DNA from: Microplitis mediator
Taxonomy: Eukaryota; Arthropoda; Insecta; Hymenoptera; Braconidae
Length of the DNA stretch: 64,000 nt
Direction: 5' to 3'
NCBI RefSeq assembly: GCF_029852145.1
Contig: NC_079971.1
Location: 21,823,563-21,887,562 of the forward strand
In this document: positions 24,421-43,281 of the stretch, in pieces
Position numbering within the stretch: position 1 is the first letter of the stretch
How the letters are laid out: the number at the start of each line of letters is the position of its first letter
The notes under the pieces: generated by a model
The model's input: only the letters and a program-made list of their open reading frames with translations
Told to the model about the DNA's origin: nothing
The model's database searches: none
Translations under genes and position numbers: made by a program

Positions 24421-25136
24421 TAGAGGTACCATTTGTGGTCACTGCTCCATTTTTGGACATTTGATACTTTATTTTAATTAATGAAAAAGTGTAAAATAAA
24501 ATTACCATTTTAATAGCGGGTTAAAAGTATCTTTGAACACATTTTAAAAACAGGTCCGTTATAAAGCACAACCTCGCCGCTTCGCGTTCGAGGCGTGCAA
24601 TTAATTTTGTCGTTGTGTCTTTTACAAATTATTTTATTTAAATTTTTCAAGTGTCCAAAACTGGCCAAAAACTGCACCTCTACCCTAATTATTTCGTATA
24701 AATGGTATTTCGATGTGTTTTACATTCTAGAATTTTTTTCGATAATATTTCGTTTCGTAAATTTCTGCTGTTGCAAATTTGAAGTCTATCTTTTAGTTTA
24801 TTCAACGATACTTTTCTTCGACGAAATTCTCTACTCGACAACTTGTCTCATATCGAATATTTTGTATCAAACGAATGCCTTTTGGAGAACGACTCTGATC
24901 CCCCTCAAATCATTCAAAATTAGATTTCATAATCAGGCGGGAAATTTAAAAAAAATTACTTTGCGCGCCTCTAGTGACAGTAATTCAAATTCCACTTACC
25001 TTAGCGCCACTCTTGGTAAATTTTTGAACTTGAAAGATTCAACACAAACCCAACAAGTCATTCCTGTGGCTCCTGTCTTTACTACAGTGATTTAATTTTA
25101 AAAAACAATTCAATAACTTAAATACAAATAGAAACA

Positions 25137-27544
25137 ATGGTAACTTCAAAATTACTTGACATATTTACTTTTTTTAATTACTAAATTAAATGATTACTTC
25201 TAACTAATTTTAATAGATCATCGTAATAAATAAAATAAGTTTCTAGGTTATACATTATGATGATTGTCAATGACACTGCATGTTTATAATATTTAACTTT
25301 CGTTAATTTAGTTCATTAATTGATAATTAGTCACTTAATTAATTAAAAAAAGTAAAAATTAATTTATAGTTTAATTAATTTCCATTTTTTTAGAGTATCC
25401 TGGCGTATAATGGAGGCGCAATAATCGCAATGAAGGGAAAAAATTGCGTAGCGATAGCCGCTGATCGTAGATTTGGTATCCAAGCGCAGACGATAACATG
25501 CGATTTTGAAAAAATATTTGAAATGGGGCCACATTTATTTGTTGGAATTCCTGGACTGGCAACTGACGTGCAAACAGTAAAAGAACGTTTGCGTTTCCGT
25601 TTAAATTTATATGAACTTAAAGAGAACCGGCGCATGCATCCCAAGACATTTGCGTCTGTAGTTTCTAATTTGCTGTACGAAAAACGCTTCGGTTCTTATT
25701 TCGTTGAGCCGATTATCGTTGGACTGGACCCGGAGACTTTCGAACCATACATTTGTAATATGGATTTGATTGGTTGCCTCAATGAGCCCGAGGATTTCGT
25801 CGTCGGTGGCACTTGCGAGGAGCAATTGTACGGAATGTGCGAAACTGTCTATGAACCGGATCTTGAGCCAGAAGATTTATTTGAAACCATCAGCCAGGCT
25901 CTGGTAAACGCGTGCGATCGTGATGCTATTTCTGGTTGGGGTGCTATCGTTCATATTATGTAAGTTATTTTATTATTATTTTTAAAAATTTTAAACTTCA
26001 GAGTTTATTATCTCCCGCCATTATTTAAAAATCACAATTCAAGTTTAAATATGATCACAATTTTTTAAAAATTTTTATTTAAAAAGTAATTCTGAAGAGA
26101 TGTTAATATATCAAGAGTCTAAATATATATGAGTACATTTATAAAAACCTCTTTATATTAAATATCTTTCTCATTCTCGATGTGTTGGATTTTTTGTCAG
26201 TACATATGTATGCACAGTATGAAAATTATAATATACATATGTAATAGAGATGCACTGGGTTTCATATTATATTAAATAAAAAAAAATAAACCACTTAACT
26301 TAATGTGAGATGCTAAAAAAACATTACATCTGCTTAACTAATTATAATGTTTTATTTATTACATCACTTAGTTGAATTATATCTTAAAAATAGAGACAGT
26401 CGAAATAATAACTAATTCGTTTGGTTTTTTTTTAATTTTAATGTTTGTATGAAATAGTTTTTTTTTTTTTTAATTTTCATTTAACAACTAGATTACATTG
26501 GATATCTTTTCAAGCTTTACAATTTACACGCACCCAAGTGTTTTTATTTTTTTAATTTAAAACTTTAGAGTTTATTTTTTAAAAGAGTTTTAAAAATTTT
26601 ATTTCACTCAATTTAAATAAATGACCTAGTTTATTTATTAAGAATAAAAAACTTGAGGAAATAAATATTTAAGATTCTATAAAAAAAATCTTTATTTTTA
26701 TAATTAATAATAAGTCAATTAATAAATGTAATTTATTTATTTTTTTAAATAATTTTTACTGAGTTAGAAAATATTAAAAACTGAGTCATTAAAATGAGAG
26801 AATAACTAGGCCATTTAATGCAATTGTCTAATTTATAATTTAAAAAATATTATATTTTTGAATGTTAGCTCGCGAAAATGGAAAAGAAAGAAAAGAAAAG
26901 ATGAGATTTAAAGTAAAGAGAAACAAAAGACAATTGTTTTAAAAATTTTTATTTTCATCTAAAGGCTTCATTTTGATTTATTTATACACTATTTTATTAA
27001 ATTGGCAAATAAAAAGATTTATTAAATAAAATAATTAAAAAAAAAATCTTAAATACGCTATTAAGTAAATTTCATAAAACATTTTTACACTAAAATAAAA
27101 ATCCCACAGCAAATATTAATAATAATTCGCTTACATGATAAATTATTAATTATGTATAAGTTAATTATTATAATTAAAGATTAATAGATTAAAATATACA
27201 AAATAATTAAATTCAATACTATTTTTATTATCTTACGTTAATAGTTTTTTTATATTTATTTTAGTTATTAATAATTTATTATTACTCGCCATAAAGTTAA
27301 AATTTTTCTACACTTAAAAGTCATAAAAAAAAATACTATTATTTATACTGATTAATTTATTTGAAAAGTTTTGATTTGTTTTCTTTATTAGTTATCTTAA
27401 TTAACTCTGAAGTATTTAAAAAAATATTAAAAATGTTTTTACTCAAATTACTAAAAATAAAGTCTAATAAAATTTATTATATTTTTTTTTTTCAGTGAAA
27501 AGGATAAGGTCACTACCCGAACAATTAAAACTCGTATGGATTAA
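25137..27544 (+). CDS. Psmb3: Proteasome subunit beta type-3 (20S core)
   Basis: Exons 25137-25139, 25394-25959 and 27496-27544 join in phase (donors GTAACT and GTAAGT, acceptors TTTTTTTAG and TTTTTTCAG) and encode 205 aa, the same as human PSMB3. The sequence matches the family along its whole length, including YNGGAIIAMKGKNCVAIAAD, RRFGIQAQ, LATDVQTV, LRFRLNLYELKE, LLYEKRFG, GLDPETFEPYICNMDLIGC and the end EKDKVTTRTIKTRMD. Beta-3 is a non-catalytic ring subunit and lacks the propeptide and active Thr1, as seen here. It acts in nucleus and cytosol in the 20S core. The first coding exon consists only of the ATG. Both introns are short and AT-rich. An AATAAA overlaps the end (AAATAAAATTAAGG, ~27545). 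Confidence 0.97.
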
Positions 27545-27925
27545 ATAAAATTAAGGATTGAGTTAAAATAAATGATAATTCATGTCAACAATTACGCATT
27601 TTTTCATAAATAAAAATTATTAAAATTATCAATTATTTTATTTTTTATTTATTTATTCAATTTTAATGCTAAGGCAAAAGCCGAATGGCAAAAATATACA
27701 TAATTATTTTATAATAAAGTACACGTGTATCAAGTTTAATAAACATTATAATTAGAAATGATTAAAAAATAATGATATAAACTCGGTAATATACTATTGA
27801 TAGAAAGAGAAAAATGTCTAACCGTTTAGGAATAAAAATAATAGGGTTTAAGAAGTTAAGTTTAAATGCTCAAATGTTTAAATGGCTTAGATTTAAAAAG
27901 ATACGCTACCGGACCTCTTTCTCAC

Positions 27926-28633
27926 CCCGTGTAAAAAAAATTTGTTCCAAAACGATTCCAAAAAAGTTCTGCATGTGGAACTTCTAAACATGAGACAGAT
28001 TAGAACTTCGAATGGAACTTTTTTGGAACGTTAGTAATTTTGATGGTAAATAAAAAGTTTTTATGAGTGAATTTAGAGTCAAAAAAGAACGTTCTTAGAA
28101 ATTTTTGGAATTTTAAATGGACATTCCAAAAAAGTTCCATAATCACCACTTTTGGCCTTTTTCGAAAGCTAAAAAAGACGTTCCAAAAACAGTCAAAAAT
28201 GGTTTAAAAATCGTTACTTTACAACCTATTATAGAACTAAAGTAGATGTTCCAAAAACATTCCAAAAAAGTTCCAGAATCACCACTTTTGATTTTTTATG
28301 GACTAAAAAAGGCGTTCCAAAAACTTTCCAAAATCACTTCTTTTGCATCTTTTGTAGAATAAAGATGTTCCAAAAACATGCCAAAATAGTTCAAAAATCA
28401 CTACTTTTGAATTTTTTATAAAACTAAAAAAAAACGTCCATAAAAAATTCCAAAAAAGTTTCAAGAACGTCCTTTTTTGACTCTAAATTCGCTCATAACA
28501 ACTTTTTTTTTACCATCAAAATTACTAACGTCCCAAAAAAGTTCAATTCGAAGTTCTAATCTGTCTCATGTTTAGAAGTTCCACATGCGGAACTTTTTTG
28601 GAATCTTTTTGGAACGAATTTTTTTTACACGGG
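27926..28633. mobile_element. CCCGTGTAAAA-family foldback element
   Basis: Ends CCCGTGTAAAAAAAATTTG and TTTTTTTTACACGGG enclose inverted arms of ~190 bp (GTTCTGCATGTGGAACTTC against GAAGTTCCACATGCGGAAC). The middle (28120-28440) is a tandem repeat of a ~90 bp unit built on CCAAAAAAGTTCCAGAATCA. The same end sequence marks 43282-43656 and, as CTCGTG, 46516-47236. No ORF. Confidence 0.72.
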
Positions 28634-29418
28634 ACACTCAGAAAAATAAACGGGACTATCTTTGTTGCACTCGTTGAGTAAATGAGAATTTTAAAACAAT
28701 TTTTCTCGGAGACGAATTAGAATTTTTGAAAATACGAAATTTCTAGCCCTCTGTTAAGGTTTTAAAAAACGCTGAAGACTCTACTTTAGGTTTCTAGTGT
28801 TTGTACGTAAATTAAATTGAATTGAAAATCGGTTACCGTTACCCCATTAAGTAAATAAAATAATTATTATTATTTATTAAAAATAATTGCAATTTATCCA
28901 ATCTAATTTTTTTTATCAATTAAAAAAAAAAATGAGTGATAATTTAAAAGTCTGATGGATTTATAAATTAAATTGGCCACTTCTTAATTTTAATTTTACA
29001 TGGAAATTTATTAATTATACAGTAAAAAATTGATTATTTCTTAAAATCGCTATTGAGCATAAAAAAATAATTGCTGTTTTTTCCCATCGACTCGGTCATT
29101 ATCCGATGATATTTTTATTGAAAAAATATTTCTACTTCTGCTGATAAATTTTGTTTATAAAAAATCCAGGTGTTTTATCGCAGAGTAAGACTTTATTTTT
29201 ATAAAAAACATTCCCAATTGAGTAGATCGATTGTGTATGACCTTAAAATAGTTTTTTTAAAACGCAGTACCGGGATTATTTTAGATTATTATGAATCAAC
29301 TCTAATTATATTAATAGTTTCCTACATTATTTTAGTATCGGTGTATTTTTTCATATAAATACTCAAAGTTTGATGATGAAAAAAAATATTAAGTTAAATT
29401 TCATCAAAGGCAGTCGAA
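28634..29418. other. Spacer and presumed promoter of the knottin gene
   Basis: AT-rich, no domain-bearing frame. An acceptor-like CAG occurs near 29170, so an upstream non-coding exon of the next gene is possible. Nothing else is seen. Confidence 0.3.
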
Positions 29419-30367
29419 ATGAAAAGTAATCTAGTAAAATCTGGGCTCATTTACTTAATTATTGGGCTGCTTTTTCTGAGCGTCTCAATGGAAATGATAA
29501 AATTTAAACCTTGTATTCAAACTGGTGAATATGTAAGATAATCAAATTAATTTAAATAATAATCAAAGGAGTTTAAAGCATGACTATGCTAGAAGAATTT
29601 AGTCAAAATACTTTTTTTTTAAGTTTTTTAACAAAGTTGCGTTTACTCAAATTTTCAAAATTATTTTAAATATTCGCGGCTAAAAATGTGTCGCCTTAAA
29701 AATTGAGTAAAAAAAGATTTTTTTTTGTTATTAATTTTTTGAGTGATACGAAGTACTGGGGGTGAAACGGGCCGCTAGAGAAATTGAAAAAAAAATTTAA
29801 TTCTACTCCGGATTGATTTTTTTTTTTAAATTCAAAATCTCAATAAATTCTATGATAGATTTTTAAAAAGAAATAAAATTAAAATTTTTGCAGTAAAAAA
29901 AAAATTTTTCTGTCGTGTTGTCTGCGGAAAAATTTAAAAAATTGTATCCGTTTAAAAACTACGAAACTTAATTATTTTTGCTTTGATTTTTCTTAGAAAT
30001 TATTTATTTTTAACCAATAAAATTTTATTTATTTAATTTAGTGTTTAGACAATGCTGATTGTTGTTCTAAATCATGTTTACATGGTAGATATAGAGGTAT
30101 AAGTTATTGTATTTCGTTAAAAAGAAAGAAGAATATTCCATCGAGTCCTGCAGTAAAAAACTACACAGCTCCTTGCCTACAGAATCATAGAACGGTATAT
30201 TTATTGATCAATACTTGAAACAGTTTTGATAATTAGTTTCCTTAGAAAATTTTTTAGACAATGAATTAATAAGTTTACTGCTTTTATTTCAGTGTTCGCT
30301 TCGCAGCGAATGTTGTTCGAAAACTTGTTTTAAGATCCCAGGAAAATCAAAAGGAATCTGTGTTTGA
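29419..30367 (+). CDS. Secreted peptide with two inhibitor-cystine-knot motifs
   Basis: Three short exons, 29419-29532, 30042-30194 and 30293-30367, join in phase 0 (donors GTAAGA and GTATAT; acceptors TTTAG and TTTCAG) and encode 113 aa. An N-terminal signal peptide is evident: Lys near the start, then LIYLIIGLLFLSV. The mature part has 12 Cys in two sets. Set one is Cys32, 39, 45, 46, 50, 61; set two is Cys83, 90, 96, 97, 101, 112. Both have the identical spacing C-X6-C-X5-CC-X3-C-X10-C, the knottin pattern, and are joined by a basic 21-residue linker. Each motif is interrupted by an intron exactly before its second Cys, so a two-exon module appears duplicated. The fold family includes arthropod venom peptides, antimicrobial peptides, ion-channel blockers and the cysteine-motif proteins of parasitoid wasps and their symbiotic viruses; which applies cannot be told from sequence. 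A venom, teratocyte or defence role is inference. Exons are too short for a simple ORF scan. Confidence 0.8.
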
Positions 30368-30444
30368 TAATTCCCATAAAAATTCAGCAATGATTTTTCT
30401 TTTGTAAATAATATTCTTTTAAAGATCATCCGCAACTTTCAAGA

Positions 30445-31264
30445 AGTCAGAAACTGGACCACTTTACACAACCCAAAGGAAAAATTTTTTGGTTTTTCAA
30501 CTTGTGAAACTTATTTGAAATAATTAAATATTAATTATACAGTAATTTTTTTCTCAATTATTTTTTCCGATACTCAGTTAACAGTTTCACCAAAAAAATT
30601 TAATTAAAAATACCAAATAAACATTTTTCCAAGTTTCAAAAATAAAAACATAAATTTTCTTTTTTTTTGCTTCGCCTGTTTCCAATAAATAAAATAAATA
30701 ATAATTACCTATGAAGTAACGCAAAACTGTCGAACAAATGATCGAATGAGTAATCACCAACTTTGAGATTACCCGGGCCATTTCTCAATAAAGTTCCTTT
30801 CAGCCAATTAGGAACTACACCAAATGTTTTCCCATTAATTGGCTCGATAACTTCTTTCTCACAAGACCTCATCCAAATAGACGTGTCACAATTAGGGTAA
30901 TAATTTACTTCATCTTTATTATTAATATTATTGTTTATGTCTTTTTTTTCTGTCTGGAATTTCGATAATTTCAGAGTTAAATATTTTCCAATAATATTCG
31001 AACTATCCAACGGAATATTATCAACCGAAAGAGATTTTTTAAAAAACATTTTATAACTTTATTTAAAAATATAAAAAAATTATTTTTATTTAAATTTAAA
31101 CTCAATCACTGTCTTCGTCGATCAACAATCGATTTTCAACATTCGAACTTATAAGCGGTTTTAAAATACTAGTTAAAATATTACGAATCCTTTTTTGTGT
31201 CAAGTCCATATTTGTTTTTTCGTGTATTTATTTGTTGACTCCGATAATTGTTTGTAAGAATGTT
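30445..31264 (-). repeat. Inverted duplicate of the ninaB 5' end
   Basis: This ~820 bp block matches 54441-55263 in opposite orientation, covering about 220 bp upstream of the start codon, all of exon 1 and ~260 bp of intron 1. Few substitutions are seen. It starts 77 bases after the knottin stop codon and ends 10 bases before a TGAAGTTAGC-family MITE. Confidence 0.92.
30709..31049 (-). pseudogene. Orphan copy of carotenoid oxygenase exon 1
   Basis: This frame is the ninaB exon 1 (113 codons plus 2 nt) with an intact ATG and intact GTAATT splice donor. It differs in protein at two sites seen by eye (Leu for Pro at ~28, Phe for Ser at ~109). No exons 2-7 follow on the minus strand; the knottin gene lies there instead. 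The catalytic histidines are all in missing exons, so it cannot make an oxygenase. It may still be transcribed because the upstream region was copied too. Best read as a recent partial duplication. Confidence 0.85.
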
Positions 31265-31274
31265 AATTTTCCAT

Positions 31275-31476
31275 GATACTGAAGTTATCCGAAGTCCAAT
31301 AATTTTTTGATTTCCTTTAAAACCATAAATTCAAAAGAAAAAAAACATTTTAAAAAATTGCACTTGTAGTTTTTTAAATTTTCTACATGTGCATATTTTT
31401 ATTTTTTATTTTTTTATAAATTGAATCGTAGAAAAAAAAATCCAAAAATTGTTAATTGTCTGCTAATTTCAAGATC
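31275..31476. mobile_element. MITE, TGAAGTTAGC family, at duplication edge
   Basis: The ends GATACTGAAGTTATCCGAAG and GTCTGCTAATTTCAAGATC match the family in Cul2 intron 1. A further end-like segment (GACGTCAGCTAACTTCAGTA) lies at 31637-31661. No ORF. Confidence 0.6.
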
Positions 31477-31867
31477 ATAATTTCCCAAAGTCACTTATTG
31501 GGTCCACGACACTTTTTTATTAATAAATTAAAATTTCATTAAATTAAAAAATTTGCACATGTAGAAAATTAAAAAAACTATACGCGCATTTTTTTTTTAT
31601 AATTTATCATTAAAAAAAAAATTCAAAAATTTATTAGACGTCAGCTAACTTCAGTATCAGAATTTCGCCCACTTATCTTAAATTTAAATTTAAATAAATT
31701 TCGCGCCAAAAGTTACTGCGACTTGCGCGCTGCAAGTAATTTCCCTGAATTCTATTCCTCGTTCATCGCTCATGTGGTCCAGTGCTACTAGCAAACCATC
31801 ACAACAAACCATAATTTACCTGTATTTTAATTAGTAATTAATCAATAAATTAGATGATTACAACATA

Positions 31868-32719
31868 ATGATGGTGACCGCAACACTTTGCCGATCGTTC
31901 CACCGCCTAAACATCGCAGCAACGAGTAAGTACTCAATTACTTTCAAAATAAATTGTTTTATTACCCGGAAAAAAATCATAACCTCGATCCACAGAAGTA
32001 ATTAATTATCTGTATTGTAATTATCAGGTGTTTTAATACCTAAGTCAAATTATTCAACTCTGAATCACCAGACGATCAATGGAAATAAATTCGTAGCAAT
32101 TTCGTTGCTCGAATCATCAAAATCACCATCAGCTTTAGGGCTTCAGTGTGAACCTAATTTGAGATTGTCTGCATTACCGACATCCACCATTGATTTGAAT
32201 GTTCCCATTGGCGGGTTTATTCAAAAAATAATTGACAGTCCCTCTATAAATAATAATAATATTAATAATAATAATGAAATAATCGATCCGTTAAAAATAA
32301 TAATTCAAATTGAAGACAAAGTGGCGCCAAAATTATTTGAACTGCCGGCGGTAAATGAAAATTTAAAAATAGAAAAACAGGCGGCTCGTTTAATTGTAAT
32401 ACGTCGGCGTAAAATGCGTCGTCATAAATTGCGTAAATTACGTAAAAGAATGAAGTTCGTATTTCGTAAACGAAAACACAAACGTGTTTTACGTAAAGAA
32501 AAAAGATTTCATGCTGAATTATTAGCTCAAATAGATGAAGCAAATAAATTTGATGCTAAAGAATACGTTGCGTCGCGTTTGAAAATTCTTGATAATGTTC
32601 GTATTCCATCAAAATGGAAGGGTACAATTTTACCAGAAGAAATGATACGTCAGTTTATGAAAGAAGAAGAGGAAAAACGTAATAAAATTTTGAATCGACC
32701 TCGTCTTAAATTGGATTGA
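31868..32719 (+). CDS. mS38: Mitochondrial small ribosomal subunit protein mS38
   Basis: Exons 31868-31925 and 32028-32719 join in phase (GTAAGT/ATCAG) to give 249 aa. The N-terminus (MMVTATLCRSFHRLNIAAT) is basic and hydroxylated, as in a mitochondrial targeting peptide. The C-terminal half holds the conserved AURKAIP1/COX24 block: RLIVIRRRKMRRHKLRKLRKR, followed by a long basic helix and a KFDAKEYV segment. mS38 sits at the decoding region of the mitoribosome small subunit; its human form, AURKAIP1, was first described as an Aurora-A interactor. An Asn/Ile run lies in the linker (SINNNNINNNNEII). The protein is longer at its C-terminus than the human one. Starts at the first of two consecutive ATGs. 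AATAAA at 32777. Confidence 0.88.
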
Positions 32720-33169
32720 TTTATTTATGTTATTTATTGTAATTTTTTTTTAAATTTGTATTTAAAAGGTCATGTTAATAAATACAAAATTGTTTAACAA
32801 TATATTTATTATATTTTTAAATCGCTATAAATAACTTCTTTACAAATAAATTAATTTTAAGTCTTATCAGTATTAATATTTACAAGGATTATTATTTATA
32901 TTATTTAATACATTTATTGGCACGGTTAATTTTTTAAAAACTTATTTCACTTTTTAAAGTATAGCACCTTGACTTGTCTATGGAATACTTCAAAGAGCAT
33001 TTTGAGTTAAGATTTTTTTGTTTTGTTATTTATTTTTAGATTTAAATATCACAATTATTAAAATATTATGCATTTTTAATTACTTATGAAAGACTATAGT
33101 ACGAAAATAATTCATTTATAAGCTAATTATTAACTTATATACTTAAGCAAATTTTTAAGTCGATATTTC

Positions 33170-34620
33170 AAATTTTTTTTATCGATATCAGTTCTTTTAA
33201 TTTTGATTTTATTTGTTATTTTTAATAACTTAAATTTTTCAAATCGATCTATCGAAATCTATATTCTATAATTTTATTCGATACATCGATATTAGTATTT
33301 CGAACTTTAACAATCGATTTATCGAAATCCACACCTTGAAATTTTATTCGATATATCGATATTAATATTTTGAATTTTTAAAATCGAAATCCATATTCTG
33401 TAATTTTATTCGATACATCGATATTAATATTTCGAGTTTACACGATCGATATATCGAAATTTATACCATGAAATTTTATTAAATATATAGATATAAATAT
33501 TTCGAATTTTTAAAATCGATCTATCGAAATCTACATTCTGTAATTTTTTTCGATGCATCGAAATTAATATTTCGAATTTTTTAAATCGACCTATCGAAAT
33601 CTACATTCTGTAGTTTTATTCGATGCATCGATATTAATATTTCGAGTTTTTAAAATCGATCTATCGAAATCTATATTCTATAATTTTATTCGATACATCG
33701 ATATTAATATTTCGAACTTTAACAATCGATTTATCGAAATCCACACCTTGAAATTTTATTCGATATATCGACATTAATATTTCGAGTTTACACGATCGAT
33801 TTATCGAAATCCACACCTTGGATTTTTGTTCGATATATCGACATTAATATTTTGAGTTTATACGATCGATCTATCGAAATCCACACCTTGAAATTTTTTT
33901 CGATATATCGATATTAATATTTTGAATTTTTACAATCGATCTATCGAAATTTATACCTTCAAACTTTCTTCGATATATCGATATTAATATTTTGAATTTT
34001 CACAATCGATCTATTAAAATCTTCATCTTGAAATTTTATTCGATATATCGATATTAATATTTCAAATTTTTACAATCGATTTATCGAAATCTACATCTTG
34101 ATATTTTATTCGATATATCTATATTAATATTTCGAATTTTTACAGTCGATCAATCGAGATCTACACTTTGAAATTTTATTCGATATATCGATACTAATAT
34201 TTTGAATTCTTAAAATCGATTTATCGAAATGTATATCTTGAAATTTTATTCGATATATCGATATTAACATTTCGGATTTTAATAATCGATCAATTAAAAT
34301 TTATTATTTTAATATAGAATTTTTTGAATCGATTTACAGAAATCGATACCTTGAACTCAGATTCAAATTTTAAAATCGATTTATCACAATCGATCACTTG
34401 AAATTGCGCTCGATCTATCGAATCACTGCCTTAAAATTTAATTGAAATCAACATTCAAAATTTTTAAAATTGATTTATTTCGATCGATCATACGAAATTT
34501 GATTCGATATCTCAAATTTTTCAAATCAATAACGATAAATCGATGTCAAAAATTTGATATCGTATTTTTGAAATCGATGTATCGTAATCGATTTAATATA
34601 AAAAAATAAAACTTAAAATT
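33170..34620. repeat. Tandem array of ~70 bp units rich in ATCGAT/CGATA
   Basis: About 15 or more head-to-tail units of ~70 bp, each with TTATTCGATATATCGATATTA, AATATTTCGAATTTT and AATCGATCTATCGAAATC. Units are clearest at 33240-34300 and decay to the right. Each unit carries several self-complementary ATCGAT sites. The array lies in the 2 kb between the converging 3' ends of mS38 and the sugar transporter. It shares core words but not unit length with 50930-52020. Confidence 0.85.
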
Positions 34621-34708
34621 TGTCCACATCAATATTTATCAAAATCCGATACTTCGATATTTTGAATTCAAACAAATTATACAAAATTTTGACATAAATT
34701 TATATAAT

Positions 34709-42417
<7,709 letters not shown>

Positions 42418-42740
42418 TTTTGTAATTAAATATCACAATAAAAATTAATATCCAGTAGAATTTTAAATAAATATATAATGACGACACAGTACTAATTTTT
42501 TTCTAGTCCGATTCATTTGTAACTAATTATTGTTTTTTATTTTATATTCTAAACTATTTGTTATTATATATTTTAAAAATAGTAATTATTTAATTGAATG
42601 ATTGATTGATTGATTTATAATTATTTTCGTTTAAAAACTATCGTGTAATGTATCGTTGAATCGTAAAGTTGTGACTTTTATACACAAACGCACGTATTTT
42701 GCCTCTAGCGCGAACTATAAAGAAATGAAATAAAAAAAAA

Positions 42741-42771
<31 letters not shown>

Positions 42772-43281
42772 AAAAACGTGATAAAGACGTTTTAGCCGCT
42801 ATTTTATAGTAGTGGGGATAACACTACGCGTATTTCAGTGTGATCTTTACTTCATACTTTCACATTCAGAGAGCGCGATTGTTGTATTTTTAAATTTTGA
42901 ATAATTGTTTTTGTTTTTGTTATCAATTTGTTATTAATTAATTCATATTTTTTATCATTATCATGGTCAAGTCTTTGATTAATTATTTATACGAATAATT
43001 ATTTTGAATAACTGAAAAATTGTTTATTTTTATTTTTTAAATTGAAAAAATTTTTTATTTTAATTTCTGTTAATTATTTTATTAATTTAATAATTAACTA
43101 GAAATCATTGGCTGCTTAGTTTCAAAACACAGTTTCAAAACTGACGAAAATAAAATTTTTTAAATAGGAATTAAATCTCACAAGACTTCACTGGAACTAA
43201 AAATACTAAAAAATCGATTTTTAAAAATTTGTCACTTACCCTGGTTAAAAATACTGATTGAAAAGAATTGAGAAGCGGTTA
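42418..43281. other. Transporter promoter region
   Basis: The sequence upstream (minus strand) of the transporter ATG. It holds AT dinucleotide tracts (42740-42770) and a somewhat GC-richer patch at 42640-42890 that may be the promoter and 5' UTR. No CDS is seen. Confidence 0.35.

Larger units (their letters stand above)
21853..25136. other. Divergent spacer between Cul2 and Psmb3
   Basis: The two genes are transcribed away from each other. Bases 21853-21880 look like the Cul2 5' UTR next to an acceptor. A GC-rich patch at 23430-23510 (AAGGCGCGGCGCTCG, then a GCGC..GCGC palindrome), with a minus-strand donor near 23320, may be the Cul2 promoter and first exon. The Psmb3 promoter should lie in ~24540-25136. 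A frame of 166 codons at 24595-25095 has no recognisable domain. MITE 22401-22595 and a repeat fragment at 24190-24420 fall within. Confidence 0.4.

Noticed and set aside
24595..25095. A 166-codon open frame upstream of Psmb3
   Set aside because: Long for this AT-rich sequence, but no domain, signal or codon pattern is recognisable, and it lies in the likely Psmb3 promoter next to repeat fragments.
30042..30094. Alternative shorter knottin exon 2 ending at AGAG|GTATAAGT
   Set aside because: The donor looks usable but would put exon 3 out of frame and lose the last cysteine of the first motif.
30587..31049. A second working carotenoid oxygenase gene on the minus strand
   Set aside because: Only exon 1 is present; none of the iron-binding exons follow before the knottin gene.
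33170..34300. CRISPR-like regular repeat
   Set aside because: Units are degenerate and directly adjoining with no unique spacers; the window is clearly eukaryotic.
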